54,089 nt of DNA from Alcanivorax sp. (GTDB lineage Bacteria; Pseudomonadota; Gammaproteobacteria; Pseudomonadales; Alcanivoracaceae): positions 1 to 54,089 of the forward strand of contig JAKUPL010000028.1 of assembly GCA_022449455.1 (NCBI GenBank), written 5' to 3'. The notes under the pieces are model-generated. The model saw only the letters and a program-made list of their open reading frames with translations, was not told the origin of the DNA and did not search any database. Both the position numbers and the translations under genes were made by a program. Every line of letters begins with the position of its first letter. Positions within the stretch are counted from its first letter, which is position 1. This document shows positions 31,050-39,420 of the stretch, in pieces.

Positions 31050-32420
31050 TCACCCGATCTGCACCTCGTCCTCCGCGTAGCGCAGCCGCACCGGGCGCGG
31101 CCGGGCCAGGGAGAACGCCAGCGCCAGCGGGCCGATCCGGCCCACGAACATCAGCACCATCACCACGGCCTGGCTGGCCATGGACATATCGGCGGTGATG
31201 CCGCGGGTCATGCCGGCGTTGCCGAACGCGGAGAACCCTTCGAACAGCACGTCCATGGGCCGCATTTCCGGCTCCAGAATGACCAGCAGAAAGCAGCCCA
31301 GCATCACCATCAGCAGGCTCAGCACCACCACCGTGTAGGCGCGGAACACCGAGTTCAGCGACACCATTCGCTTAAAGGCGGTGGGCCGCTGGCGGCCGGT
31401 GAGGAAGGCGCGGGTGGCCATGATCACCACCATGAAGGTACTCACCTTGATGCCGGACGCGGTGGAGTTGCTGCCACCGCCGATAAAGATCAGGAACATG
31501 GTCAACAGCACCGTGGGCGCGTAGGCGACGCTGATGTCGACCACCGCGAAGCCGGCGCTGCGCGGCACCACCGCCATGAACCAGGCCAGCCAGGGCCGCT
31601 GCTCCGGCGCCAGGGCGGCCAGGGTGTTGCCGTTGCGCCACTCGAAGCCCATCACCATCAGCCAGGCGGACACCGCCAGCACCAGGGTACCGCTGAGGGT
31701 CAGCTTGCTGTGCAGGCTGAGGCGACCGAAGCGGCGCTCGCGCCACAGATCGTTGATCACCGTGAAGCCCAGCCCGCCGATCATGAACAGCCCGGTGATC
31801 ACCACCGTGACCAGAGGCGTGGCCGCCCAGGGCGCCAGGCCGTCGGGCAGGATCGAGACACCGGCGTTGTTGAACGCCGAGGCGGCGTGGAAAAAGCTCA
31901 TCCACAGCCCCCGCGCCCAGCCCATCTCCGGCACCCAGGCGGTGGCCAGCACCGCCGCGCCGATCAGTTCCAGGGTCAGCGCCAGCAACGCCACCTGGCG
32001 CACCAGCAGGATCACGTCCCCCGGGGAGGTCTGGTTCATGGCCTCGCGCACCACCCGCTGGCCGCCCAGCCCCAGGCGCCCGCCCAGGGCCAGCACGGTG
32101 AGCACGGCGAAGGTCATCAGGCCCAGCCCGCCGACATGGAACAGCACCATCACCACGATCTGCCCGAACAGGGTCAGGTCCCGGGCCGGGTCCGCCAGCG
32201 ACAGGCCGGTCACGGTAATCGAGGCGGTGGCGGTAAACAGCGCCTGCCAGAGTGACAGGCCCTCATGGCTGGAAAACGGCAGCCAGAACAGCAGCGTGCC
32301 GATCAGGATAAAGACCGCGAAGCCGCCGGCCAGCAAGGCCGGCGGGCTGAGCCGCCAGGCCCGGCGCATGCGTGCCTTGAGGGTGACGCGGCCGCGCAGC
32401 CGGGGCAGCCAGCTTCTCAT
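31050..32420 (-). CDS. ktrB: KtrB-type potassium/sodium channel subunit (first copy)
   Basis: A 456-residue K+ translocating subunit with filter segments TVTGL, FNNAGV, VPRSAGF and FGNAGMTRG and the shared GGGSNSTASGIKVSTF loop. Its ATG overlaps the ktrA stop (ATGA), so the two are translationally coupled and form the classic ktrAB pair. The filter-adjacent residues differ from the second copy (SAGFAVVDIS against TAGFNSVDTG), so ion affinity or Na+ dependence may differ. KtrAB systems mediate Na+-linked K+ uptake during osmotic upshock, a plausible need in a marine organism. Confidence 0.92.
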   Translation of the reverse strand: MRSWLPRLRGRVTLKARMRRAWRLSPPALLAGGFAVFILIGTLLFWLPFSSHEGLSLWQALFTATASITVTGLSLADPARDLTLFGQIVVMVLFHVGGLGLMTFAVLTVLALGGRLGLGGQRVVREAMNQTSPGDVILLVRQVALLALTLELIGAAVLATAWVPEMGWARGLWMSFFHAASAFNNAGVSILPDGLAPWAATPLVTVVITGLFMIGGLGFTVINDLWRERRFGRLSLHSKLTLSGTLVLAVSAWLMVMGFEWRNGNTLAALAPEQRPWLAWFMAVVPRSAGFAVVDISVAYAPTVLLTMFLIFIGGGSNSTASGIKVSTFMVVIMATRAFLTGRQRPTAFKRMVSLNSVFRAYTVVVLSLLMVMLGCFLLVILEPEMRPMDVLFEGFSAFGNAGMTRGITADMSMASQAVVMVLMFVGRIGPLALAFSLARPRPVRLRYAEDEVQIG

Positions 32421-33067
32421 AGACCGGAGGTGAACTGGCGCAGGGCTTTCTCGTCACCCAGCAGCACCAGGTGATCGTTGCGCCGCAGCCGATAGTCCGG
32501 CGCCGGCTCGAAGGTGACGCTGTTGCCGTGCTTGATCGCCAGCAGACGGATCTTGTCCGGATCGATCTTTAGTTCCGAGAACGGCTTATCGTCCAGCACC
32601 TCGCCGGGGCGCACCTCGATAACGAAGTAGTTATCGCCCAGGGCCAGGTAGTCGAGCATGTTCGGGTGCGCCATGGTCTGCGCCACCCGCAGCCCCATTT
32701 CGTACTCCGGGTGAAAGATGCGTTCGGCGCCCAGCTTTTCCACGATCTTGTGGTGGGTGGGCGTGATCGCCTTGACCCACACTTCCTTGGCCTTCAGGGA
32801 TTCCAGGTGCATGGTGCACAGGATGCTGGCCTCGATGTTCTCGCCGATGGCCACCAGCACCGCGTCGAAGCGCTCCAGTTTCAACTCCTTGAGCGAGGCC
32901 TCGTCGGTGGCGTCGGCGATCACCACCTGGGTGAGCTTGTCGGCCAGCTGGTTGGCTTTGGTTTCGTCGGAATCCACCCCCAGCACTTCATGACCCAGGC
33001 GCACCAGCTCCACGCCCACGGCTTCGCCGAAACCGCCCAGGCCCATGACCGCGAATTGCTTTTTCAT
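32417..33067 (-). CDS. ktrA: KtrA, RCK regulatory subunit of K+ uptake
   Basis: A 216-residue cytoplasmic ring-forming subunit. The N-terminal RCK_N domain has the nucleotide motif GLGGFGEAVG and the acidic ribose-binding end of strand 2 (GVDSDE). The RCK_C (TrkA_C) domain occupies about 135-216. The start MKKQFAVMGLGG at 33067 is chosen over an upstream in-frame ATG at 33163 that would overlap radA. It heads the ktrA-ktrB-ktrB operon, 43 bp after radA. Confidence 0.94.
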   Translation of the reverse strand: MKKQFAVMGLGGFGEAVGVELVRLGHEVLGVDSDETKANQLADKLTQVVIADATDEASLKELKLERFDAVLVAIGENIEASILCTMHLESLKAKEVWVKAITPTHHKIVEKLGAERIFHPEYEMGLRVAQTMAHPNMLDYLALGDNYFVIEVRPGEVLDDKPFSELKIDPDKIRLLAIKHGNSVTFEPAPDYRLRRNDHLVLLGDEKALRQFTSGL

Positions 33068-33110
33068 CCGTGCTCCTTTTTCCGTTCGCCACGACGGCCG
33101 ACGGCCGCCG

Positions 33111-34475
33111 CTACAGTTGTTCCAGGGCTTCCGCCAGGGTCGCCACCGCCACCACCTCGACACCGTCCGGCAGCTGCCGGGGCCGGTTGGCCTTGGGGAT
33201 GATGGCCCGCTTAAAGCCGTGTTTGACCGCTTCGTAGAGCCGCTCCTGCCCCTGGGGCACCGGGCGAATCTCGCCGGACAGGCCGATCTCGCCGAACACC
33301 ACCAGGTCGCGGCCCAGCGGCCGGTCCCGGAAACTGGACACGATCGACAGCACCAGCGCCAGGTCGGCGGCGGTCTCCGCCACCTTGACGCCGCCCACCA
33401 CGTTGGCGAACACGTCCTGGTCGCCCACCTGAATGCCGCCGTGGCGGTGCAACACCGCCAGCAGCATGGCCAGGCGGTTGGCCTCCAGCCCCACGCACAC
33501 CCGCCGCGGGTTGCCGAAGTGGCTGGCGTCCACCAGTGCCTGCAGCTCCACCAGCAGGGGCCGGGTGCCTTCCCAAACCACCGTGACCAGGGAACCGGCG
33601 GCGATCTCCTCGGCGCGATTGAGGAAGATGGCGGACGGGTTCTTCACTTCCTTCAGGCCCTCGCCGGTCATGGCGAACACGCCCAGCTCGTTGACCGCGC
33701 CAAAGCGGTTCTTGAGCCCGCGCAGGGTGCGGAAGCGGGAGTCCGTGGAGCCTTCCAGCATCAGCGAGCAGTCGATCATGTGTTCCAGCACCTTGGGCCC
33801 GGCCAGGGTGCCGTCCTTGGTGACGTGGCCCACCAACAGCAACACGGTACCGGTTTGCTTGGCGAAACGCGTCAAGGCGGCGGCGCACTCGCGCACCTGG
33901 GCCACCGAACCGGGCGCCGATTGCAGGCCGGCCAGATACATCACCTGGATGGAATCCACCACCAGCAGGCGGGGACGCTCCTTGCGGGCCAGGTCCAGAA
34001 TCTGTTCCACGTCGGTTTCCGCCGCCAGGCGCAATTTCTCCTTGGGCAGCTTCAGGCGATCGGCGCGCATCGCCACCTGGGACAGGGATTCCTCGCCGGT
34101 CACGTACAGGCACGACTCGGTGTCCGCCAGCCGGCACATCACCTGCAGCAGCAAAGTGGATTTACCGGCCCCCGGGTGCCCGCCGATCAGGATCGCCGAG
34201 CCCGGCACCAGGCCGCCGCCCAGCACCCGGTCCAGCTCGCCCATGCCGGTGCCGATGCGCGGCGTTTCCTCCAGCACGATCTCGTCGAGGTTGCGTACTT
34301 CGGTCAGTTCACCGCTGTAACCGGTGCGCTCGGCGCCACGGCTTTTCGGCGTGGCCGGATCCACCACGAATTCCTGCAGGGTGTTCCAGGCGCCGCAGGC
34401 CGGGCACTGGCCCTGCCATTTGGGAAAATCAGCACCGCACTCGGTGCACACGAAGGCGGTTTTCTTTTTCGCCAC
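33111..34475 (-). CDS. radA: RadA, DNA repair ATPase / branch-migration helicase
   Basis: A 454-residue protein with an N-terminal zinc finger (Cys10, Cys13, Cys24, Cys27), a RecA-like ATPase core with Walker A GGHPGAGKST, the RadA-specific KNRFG motif, and a C-terminal Lon-protease-like domain without protease residues. It processes recombination intermediates with RecA. The start is GTG at 34475, preceded by AGAGG. It follows the alr gene across a 102-bp gap occupied by an inverted ATACAGGAT repeat. Confidence 0.96.
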   Translation of the reverse strand: MAKKKTAFVCTECGADFPKWQGQCPACGAWNTLQEFVVDPATPKSRGAERTGYSGELTEVRNLDEIVLEETPRIGTGMGELDRVLGGGLVPGSAILIGGHPGAGKSTLLLQVMCRLADTESCLYVTGEESLSQVAMRADRLKLPKEKLRLAAETDVEQILDLARKERPRLLVVDSIQVMYLAGLQSAPGSVAQVRECAAALTRFAKQTGTVLLLVGHVTKDGTLAGPKVLEHMIDCSLMLEGSTDSRFRTLRGLKNRFGAVNELGVFAMTGEGLKEVKNPSAIFLNRAEEIAAGSLVTVVWEGTRPLLVELQALVDASHFGNPRRVCVGLEANRLAMLLAVLHRHGGIQVGDQDVFANVVGGVKVAETAADLALVLSIVSSFRDRPLGRDLVVFGEIGLSGEIRPVPQGQERLYEAVKHGFKRAIIPKANRPRQLPDGVEVVAVATLAEALEQL

Positions 34476-34492
34476 GGGAACCTCTTTGAAAA

Positions 34493-34571
34493 CGATACAG
34501 GATGCAGGATACAGGATTCAGGAAAAGGCACGGTGCCTGCCTCTGTATCCTTCATCCTGTATCCTGAATCG
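34493..34571. repeat. Inverted ATACAGGAT-type intergenic repeat (paired arms)
   Basis: The left arm (34493-34523) reads as four near-tandem units (GATACAGGAT, GCAGGAT, ACAGGATTCAGG). The right arm (34541-34571) is its imperfect inverse (CTGTATCC, ATCCTGTATCCTGAATCG). Between them GGCACGGTGCC forms a small palindrome. It fills the alr-radA gap and belongs to the same family as 9703-9787 and 5327-5356. Confidence 0.8.
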
Positions 34572-34577
34572 TCATCG

Positions 34578-35645
34578 CTATTCGGCGATGACCCGCACCG
34601 GCCGCGCGGTAACCTGACAAAACAACTCATAACTGATCGTGCCACACGCCGCCGCCACTTCATCCACCGATATCACGTCGCCCCACAGTTCCACCTCGTC
34701 GCCGACCCGGGCGTCGATGCCGTTCAGGTCCACGGTCAGCATGTCCATGGACACCCGCCCGGCCAGCCGGGTTCGGTGCCCGTTGACCGCCACCGGGGTG
34801 CCGTTGGGGGCGTGGCGCGGGTAGCCGTCGCCGTAGCCCACCGCCACCACCCCGACCCGGCCGGGGCCGTCGGCGGTCCAGGTGGCGCCGTAGCCGACGC
34901 TGTCGCCGGCCTGCACCGGATTGATGGCGATCAGCCGGGCGCTGAAGCGCTGGGTGGGGCGCAGGTCCAGATCGGTGGCGGCGCGCCAGGCGAACGGCGA
35001 GGAGCCGTACAGCATGATGCCCGGGCGCACCCGGTCGGCGCGGGCGTCGGGGTAGCGGATCAGGGCGGCGGAGTTGGCGGCGCTGAGCGGCACGCGCAGT
35101 TCCGTGGCCAGCGCCCGGGCCAGTGCCAGCTGCGCGTCGGTGCGGGTGTCGTCGGCGGCGTCGGCGCAGGCGAAATGGCTCATCACGCCGAGCAGCCGCA
35201 CGCCCTTCAGGCCGCGCAGCCGGGCGGCCTGGGCGCGGGCCAGGTCCGCGGCCATGCCGAGCCGGTTCATGCCGGTGTTGACCTTGAGCCAGACGCCCAC
35301 CGGGCGCGGTTGCGCCACCAGCAGATCCACCTGCCAGGGGGAATGCACCACCACCTCGGCGTGCAGTCGGGCGGCCAGGGCCAGCTCGTCGGCGTCGAAG
35401 AACCCTTCCGCCACCAGCAGTGGGTGGGCCAGCCCCAGGTGCCGCAGCGCCTGGGCCTCTTCCATCAACGCCACGCCCAGGCCGTCCACCTGGTGCGCCA
35501 GGGCACGGGCGGCCAGCCCCAGGCCGTGGCCGTAGCCGTTGGCCTTGACCATGGCGAACACCCGGGCGCCGCCGGCCAGGGCGCGGGCGCGCCGGGCGTT
35601 GTGGGCCAGGGCTCCGGGTCGCAGTTCCAGCCGGGTACCACGCAT
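34578..35645 (-). CDS. alr: Alr, alanine racemase
   Basis: PLP enzyme producing D-alanine for peptidoglycan. It has 355 residues from MRGTRLELRPGAL at 35645 (359 in E. coli); the in-frame ATG at 35717 would lie inside dnaB. The PLP lysine is Lys34 in AMVKANGYGHG, the opposing catalytic tyrosine is in SVGYGATW, and GIMLYGSSP and GRVSMDMLTVDL are family blocks. It lies 7 bp after dnaB, the standard dnaB-alr pair. Confidence 0.96.
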   Translation of the reverse strand: MRGTRLELRPGALAHNARRARALAGGARVFAMVKANGYGHGLGLAARALAHQVDGLGVALMEEAQALRHLGLAHPLLVAEGFFDADELALAARLHAEVVVHSPWQVDLLVAQPRPVGVWLKVNTGMNRLGMAADLARAQAARLRGLKGVRLLGVMSHFACADAADDTRTDAQLALARALATELRVPLSAANSAALIRYPDARADRVRPGIMLYGSSPFAWRAATDLDLRPTQRFSARLIAINPVQAGDSVGYGATWTADGPGRVGVVAVGYGDGYPRHAPNGTPVAVNGHRTRLAGRVSMDMLTVDLNGIDARVGDEVELWGDVISVDEVAAACGTISYELFCQVTARPVRVIAE

Positions 35646-35652
35646 GGGCGCG

Positions 35653-37044
35653 CTACTCGTCGCTGCTGTATTGCTGGTAGTACTCCGGCGCCAGGTCGTC
35701 GAAGCGGGTGAACTCACCGCGGAACGCCAGGCGTGTCGTGCCGATCGGGCCGTTCCGTTGCTTGCCGATGATCACCTCGGCGATGCCTTTTTCGGTGGTT
35801 TCCTGGTTATAGACCTCGTCCCGGTACAGGAACATGATCAAGTCGGCGTCCTGCTCGATGGCCCCGGATTCCCGCAGGTCCGACATCACCGGCCGTTTGT
35901 TGGGGCGCTGCTCCAGGGAGCGGTTGAGCTGGGACAGGGCGATCAGCGGGCAGTTGAGTTCCTTGGCCAGGCCCTTCAGGGAACGGGAGATCTCGGAGAT
36001 CTCGTTGACCCGGCTGTCGGCGCCGGGCACCTGCATCAGCTGCAGGTAATCGACCATGATCATGCCCAACTCGCCGCCGCATTCCCGCGCCACCCGGCGC
36101 GCCCGGGCGCGCATCTCCAGCGGGCTCAGCGCCGGGGTGTCGTCGATATAGAACTTCTGCTCGCTGAGCATCTGGATCGCCGAGGTAATGCGCGGCCAGT
36201 CGTCCTGCTCCAGGCGGCCGGAGCGGATCGCGCCCTGGTTGATGCGCCCCAGGGACGACAGCATCCGCATGACGATGGAGTCGGCGGGCATTTCCATGGA
36301 GAACACCAGCACCGGCTTGTGCGCCTTGAGCGCCACGTTCTCGCACAGGTTCATGGCGAAGGTGGTTTTCCCCATGGACGGGCGGCCGGCCACCACCACC
36401 ATGTCGGCGGGTTGCAGGCCGGCGGTCATTTTGTCCAGTTCCTCGAAGCCGGTGGTCAGACCGGTGAGCGAGTTCTTGTTCTTGTACAGCTCGTCGATGC
36501 GGTCCACCGCCTTCTTGAGCACCGACTTGATGTCCTGGGGACCGGAGCCCTTCTTCTGCTGTTCGGCGATCTCGAAGATCGACGATTCCGCGTGGTCGAG
36601 AATCTCCAGGGACGGCCGCCCCTTGGGATTGAACGACTGGTCGGCGATGCTGTGCGACACCTGGATCAGCTGGCGCAGGATGCTGCGCTCACGGACGATG
36701 TCGGAATAGGCGGTGATGTTGGCGGCGCTGGGCGTGTTGCGGGCCAGCTCCGAGAGATAGCTCATGCCGCCCACGTCGTCGAGCTGCGCCAGATGGGTGA
36801 GCGCCTGGGACACGGTGACCAGATCGCTGGGTTTTTCCTCTTCCACCAGCTGGCCGATCACCTGGAAGATCAGCCGGTGTTCCTTACGGTAAAAGTCCTT
36901 GGCGCCGACCCGCTCGGCCACGTCGTCCCAGGCCTCGTTGTTGAGCAGCAGCCCGCCCAGCACCGCCTGTTCCGCCTCCAGGGAATTGGGCGGCAGGCGC
37001 AGGTTATCCGGCAGGTGGTCGTCCAGGCTTAGGGGTTCGTTCAT
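35653..37044 (-). CDS. dnaB: DnaB, replicative DNA helicase
   Basis: Hexameric helicase of the replication fork, 463 residues. An N-terminal helical domain that binds primase (about 20-125) and a linker precede the RecA-like ATPase with Walker A GRPSMGKTT and Walker B MIMVDYLQLM. LSQLNRSLEQRPNKRPVMSDLRESG in the nucleotide reading is a DnaB signature region. There is no intein. It is separated from rplI by 130 bp with a strong terminator, so it starts a new dnaB-alr unit. Confidence 0.98.
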   Translation of the reverse strand: MNEPLSLDDHLPDNLRLPPNSLEAEQAVLGGLLLNNEAWDDVAERVGAKDFYRKEHRLIFQVIGQLVEEEKPSDLVTVSQALTHLAQLDDVGGMSYLSELARNTPSAANITAYSDIVRERSILRQLIQVSHSIADQSFNPKGRPSLEILDHAESSIFEIAEQQKKGSGPQDIKSVLKKAVDRIDELYKNKNSLTGLTTGFEELDKMTAGLQPADMVVVAGRPSMGKTTFAMNLCENVALKAHKPVLVFSMEMPADSIVMRMLSSLGRINQGAIRSGRLEQDDWPRITSAIQMLSEQKFYIDDTPALSPLEMRARARRVARECGGELGMIMVDYLQLMQVPGADSRVNEISEISRSLKGLAKELNCPLIALSQLNRSLEQRPNKRPVMSDLRESGAIEQDADLIMFLYRDEVYNQETTEKGIAEVIIGKQRNGPIGTTRLAFRGEFTRFDDLAPEYYQQYSSDE

Positions 37045-37081
37045 GGCGGGTCCGGGTGGCGAAACACAAAGGGTAACAACG

Positions 37082-37112
37082 AAAAAGGCACCGCCCGAGA
37101 CCGGACGGTGCC
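37082..37112 (-). terminator. Intrinsic terminator of the rpsF-priB-rpsR-rplI operon
   Basis: On the minus strand GGCACCG-T-CCG and CGG-G-CGGTGCC pair around GTCT and are followed by TTTTTCG. It is 62 bp after the rplI stop and upstream of dnaB. Confidence 0.88.
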
Positions 37113-37174
37113 CTTGATTCTGTCACCGCGCCCGACCAGGGGCAAACGGCGACGACCGTGGGTGCGAGGAGCGC

Positions 37175-37627
37175 TTACTCCTGAGGCACCACCACCAGCT
37201 TGATGGTCACGGTCACGTCGGCGTGCAGCGCCAGGTCGATGTCGTACTCGCCGGTCTGGCGGATCGCGCCATAGGGCAGTTTGACTTCGGCCTTGGCCAC
37301 TTCCACACCGCTCTGCTCGGTGATGGCGTCGGCGATGTTGGCGGTGCCCACGGAGCCGAACAGCTTGCCTTCGTCGCCGGACTTGGCGGCCACGGTGATG
37401 CTCGCTTCGGCCAGCTTCTCGGCGCGGCCTTCGGCGGCGCTGAGTTGCTCGGCGGCTTGTTTTTCCAGTTCCGCGCGGCGGGTTTCCACCTCGGCCAGGT
37501 TGTCCTTGGTGGCGGGCAGAGCCTTGCCTTGCGGGATCAGGAAGTTACGGCCGTAACCGGGGCGAACGTCCACCACGGAACCCAGGTCACCCAGGTTCTT
37601 GATGGTTTCCAGCAGGATCACTTGCAT
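37175..37627 (-). CDS. rplI: RplI, 50S ribosomal protein bL9
   Basis: A 150-residue bL9 with the N-terminal RNA-binding domain ([19 protein letters not shown], then [13 protein letters not shown]), the long connecting helix ([19 protein letters not shown]) and the C-terminal domain ([16 protein letters not shown]). It is the last gene of the rpsF operon and precedes the terminator. Confidence 0.98.
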   Translation of the reverse strand: MQVILLETIKNLGDLGSVVDVRPGYGRNFLIPQGKALPATKDNLAEVETRRAELEKQAAEQLSAAEGRAEKLAEASITVAAKSGDEGKLFGSVGTANIADAITEQSGVEVAKAEVKLPYGAIRQTGEYDIDLALHADVTVTIKLVVVPQE

Positions 37628-37642
37628 GATGGTCCCCTCGGC

Positions 37643-37873
37643 TTAATTGTCGTGGCTGTCGGAGTACGGCAGCAGCGCCAGGAAGCGGGCCTGCTTGACA
37701 GCGGTGGCCAGCTGACGCTGATAGCGCGCCTTGGTGCCGGTAATGCGGCTGGGCACGATCTTGCCGGTTTCGGTGATGTAGGCTTTCAGGGTGTCGAGGT
37801 CCTTGTAGTCAATGAACTCAACACCTTCCGCGGTGAAGCGGCAGAACTTGCGACGGCGATAAAAACGGGCCAT
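37643..37873 (-). CDS. rpsR: RpsR, 30S ribosomal protein bS18
   Basis: A 76-residue bS18 starting [17 protein letters not shown] and containing the 16S-binding block [20 protein letters not shown]. One cysteine (Cys11) is present, so this is not the zinc-free versus zinc-binding paralogue pair seen in some genomes. It lies 15 bp before rplI. Confidence 0.98.
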   Translation of the reverse strand: MARFYRRRKFCRFTAEGVEFIDYKDLDTLKAYITETGKIVPSRITGTKARYQRQLATAVKQARFLALLPYSDSHDN

Positions 37874-37894
37874 GGATAATCTCCTCTCGATTCC

Positions 37895-38206
37895 TTAGTC
37901 CAGGGGCACCAGTGTTTCCGCAATCAACTGCACCCGGTCGCGGGCTTCGCCCTTGTAACCGGCCCGGCTGAGAAACCCCGTCACCCGCACGTTCTGTCCT
38001 TCCTTCAGACCCTGGATCAGTTCGGCTTTGCGGCCGACCAGAACCACGGCGAGGCGTACCTGGACTTCACGGGGATGACCGTCTTCCTCCTGCCGGGAGC
38101 GGTGTTCCAGCCAGAATCGCTGGCGGGGCACACCGGCCGGGGTGATCGCCGTCTTTTCGAGACGGGCGACGACGCCGGTCAACTGGCAGTGATTGCCGTC
38201 GGAAAT
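37895..38206 (-). CDS. priB: PriB, primosomal replication protein N (non-ATG start)
   Basis: OB-fold ssDNA-binding protein that bridges PriA and DnaT at restart. The core LTGVVARLEKTAITPAGVP and FWLEHRSRQEEDG aligns with E. coli PriB. The first ordinary start codon, a TTG at 38182 (95 residues), has no Shine-Dalgarno and would remove the first beta strand (NHCQLTG). An AGGAGG near the end of rpsF lies 7 nt before CTG (38209) and 10 nt before ATT (38206), both in frame. I therefore place the start at the ATT overlapping the rpsF stop, giving 103 residues (E. coli 104). The exact initiation codon is inferred. Confidence 0.82.
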   Translation of the reverse strand: MSDGNHCQLTGVVARLEKTAITPAGVPRQRFWLEHRSRQEEDGHPREVQVRLAVVLVGRKAELIQGLKEGQNVRVTGFLSRAGYKGEARDRVQLIAETLVPLD

Positions 38207-38547
38207 CAGCTGGTGGCCTCCTCCTTCTCGTTGGATTTCGCCAGCGGCGAGGGCTCGGTGATGGCCCGTTGACGGCGAACCACGAGGTGACGGATTACGG
38301 CATCGTTGAACCGGAAGGTGTTTTCCAGTTCGGCGAGGGTGTCGCCGTCACATTCGATGTTCAGCAGCACGTAGTGTGCCTTGTGGATCTTGTTGATCGG
38401 GTACGCCAGCTGACGGCGGCCCCAATCTTCCTGACGGTGGATGATCCCGTTGCCGTCGGTGATCACGGCGCTGTAGCGCTCCACCATGGCGGGAACCTGT
38501 TCACTCTGGTCCGGATGGACCAGGAACACGACTTCGTAATGACGCAT
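38206..38547 (-). CDS. rpsF: RpsF, 30S ribosomal protein bS6
   Basis: A 113-residue bS6 ([19 protein letters not shown]). [19 protein letters not shown] and [13 protein letters not shown] are the conserved blocks. The C-terminal tail ([10 protein letters not shown]) is acidic but lacks the long poly-Glu extension modified by RimK in E. coli. AAGGAG precedes the ATG. First gene of the rpsF-priB-rpsR-rplI operon. Confidence 0.98.
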   Translation of the reverse strand: MRHYEVVFLVHPDQSEQVPAMVERYSAVITDGNGIIHRQEDWGRRQLAYPINKIHKAHYVLLNIECDGDTLAELENTFRFNDAVIRHLVVRRQRAITEPSPLAKSNEKEEATS

Positions 38548-38637
38548 TGTAGCTCCTTACGGATTGGCAGCCTCCCGCGTTGGGCGGTGAGGCAAGGAGA
38601 TCCGCTCCCCGGCGGGCCGGGAAACGGAAGGGCGGGG

Positions 38638-38666
38638 ATTCTAGCCCAGACCGGCCGCCGGCTCAA
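38638..38666 (-). promoter_or_regulatory. rpsF operon promoter
   Basis: On the minus strand TTGAGC (38661-38666), a 17-bp spacer and TAGAAT (38638-38643) give a near-ideal sigma-70 promoter whose upstream half overlaps the end of rlmB. The transcript would have a leader of about 84 nt before rpsF, long enough for an S6:S18 autoregulatory RNA, but I did not identify one with certainty. Confidence 0.65.
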
Positions 38667-39420
38667 GCCGGGCGCGGATATGAAACAACACCACCCCGGT
38701 GGCCACCGACACGTTCAGGCTCTGCACATCGCCGGCCATGGGGATCGCCAGCAGGTCGTCGCAGCCCTCCAGGGTGAGGCGGCGCAGGCCCTCGCCCTCG
38801 GCGCCCATCACCACCGCCAGGCCGGCGGGGGGCGCGTAGTCGAACAGGGAGGCGCTGCGCTCGTGCAGGGCGGTGCCGGCGATGCGCACCTGGCGCTCCT
38901 TGAGCCGCTCCAGCAGGCGCGCCAGGTTGCCGACCTCGAAATAGGCCAACGACTCGGCGGCGCCGGCGGCGCTGCGGCAGGCCACCGGGGTCAGGCCGGC
39001 GGCGTGGCGGCGTGGCACGATCACCGCGTCGACGCCGGCGGCGTCGGCGCTGCGCAGGCAGGCGCCCAGGTTATGCGGGTCGGTGACGCCTTCCAGAATC
39101 AGCAGGAACGGCGGCCGGCCGAGCCGGTCCAGGTGGTTGTCCAGGGCCAGCTCGTCGCCGGGCCGGCGCGGCCGGGCGCGGGCCGCCACGCCCTGGTTCT
39201 GGGGGCCGGCCAGCTTGTCCAGGGACTCGCGGCGCGCCATCTGCACGGCGATGCCCTGGTCGCGGGCGGCGATGATCAGCGTCTCCAGGCGGGCGTCGCC
39301 GCGCTTCGCCCGGCTGTCCAGCACGAACAGCTCCAGCACCGCTTCCGGGCGGTGCCGCAGCAGCGACTCCACCGCGTGGATGCCGGAATACATCAGCGGT
39401 TTGGGCTGACCCTTGCTCAT
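38641..39420 (-). CDS. rlmB: RlmB, 23S rRNA (guanosine2251-2'-O)-methyltransferase
   Basis: A 259-residue SPOUT methyltransferase that modifies Gm2251 in the peptidyl-transferase P-loop. The N-terminal substrate-binding domain starts YSGIHAVESLLRH. The SpoU trefoil-knot motifs are DPHNLGACLRSADAAGVDAV, VMGAEGEGLRRLT and IPMAGDVQSLNVSVATGV. Its ATG overlaps the rnr stop (ATGA), giving translational coupling. Confidence 0.96.
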   Translation of the reverse strand: MSKGQPKPLMYSGIHAVESLLRHRPEAVLELFVLDSRAKRGDARLETLIIAARDQGIAVQMARRESLDKLAGPQNQGVAARARPRRPGDELALDNHLDRLGRPPFLLILEGVTDPHNLGACLRSADAAGVDAVIVPRRHAAGLTPVACRSAAGAAESLAYFEVGNLARLLERLKERQVRIAGTALHERSASLFDYAPPAGLAVVMGAEGEGLRRLTLEGCDDLLAIPMAGDVQSLNVSVATGVVLFHIRARLEPAAGLG

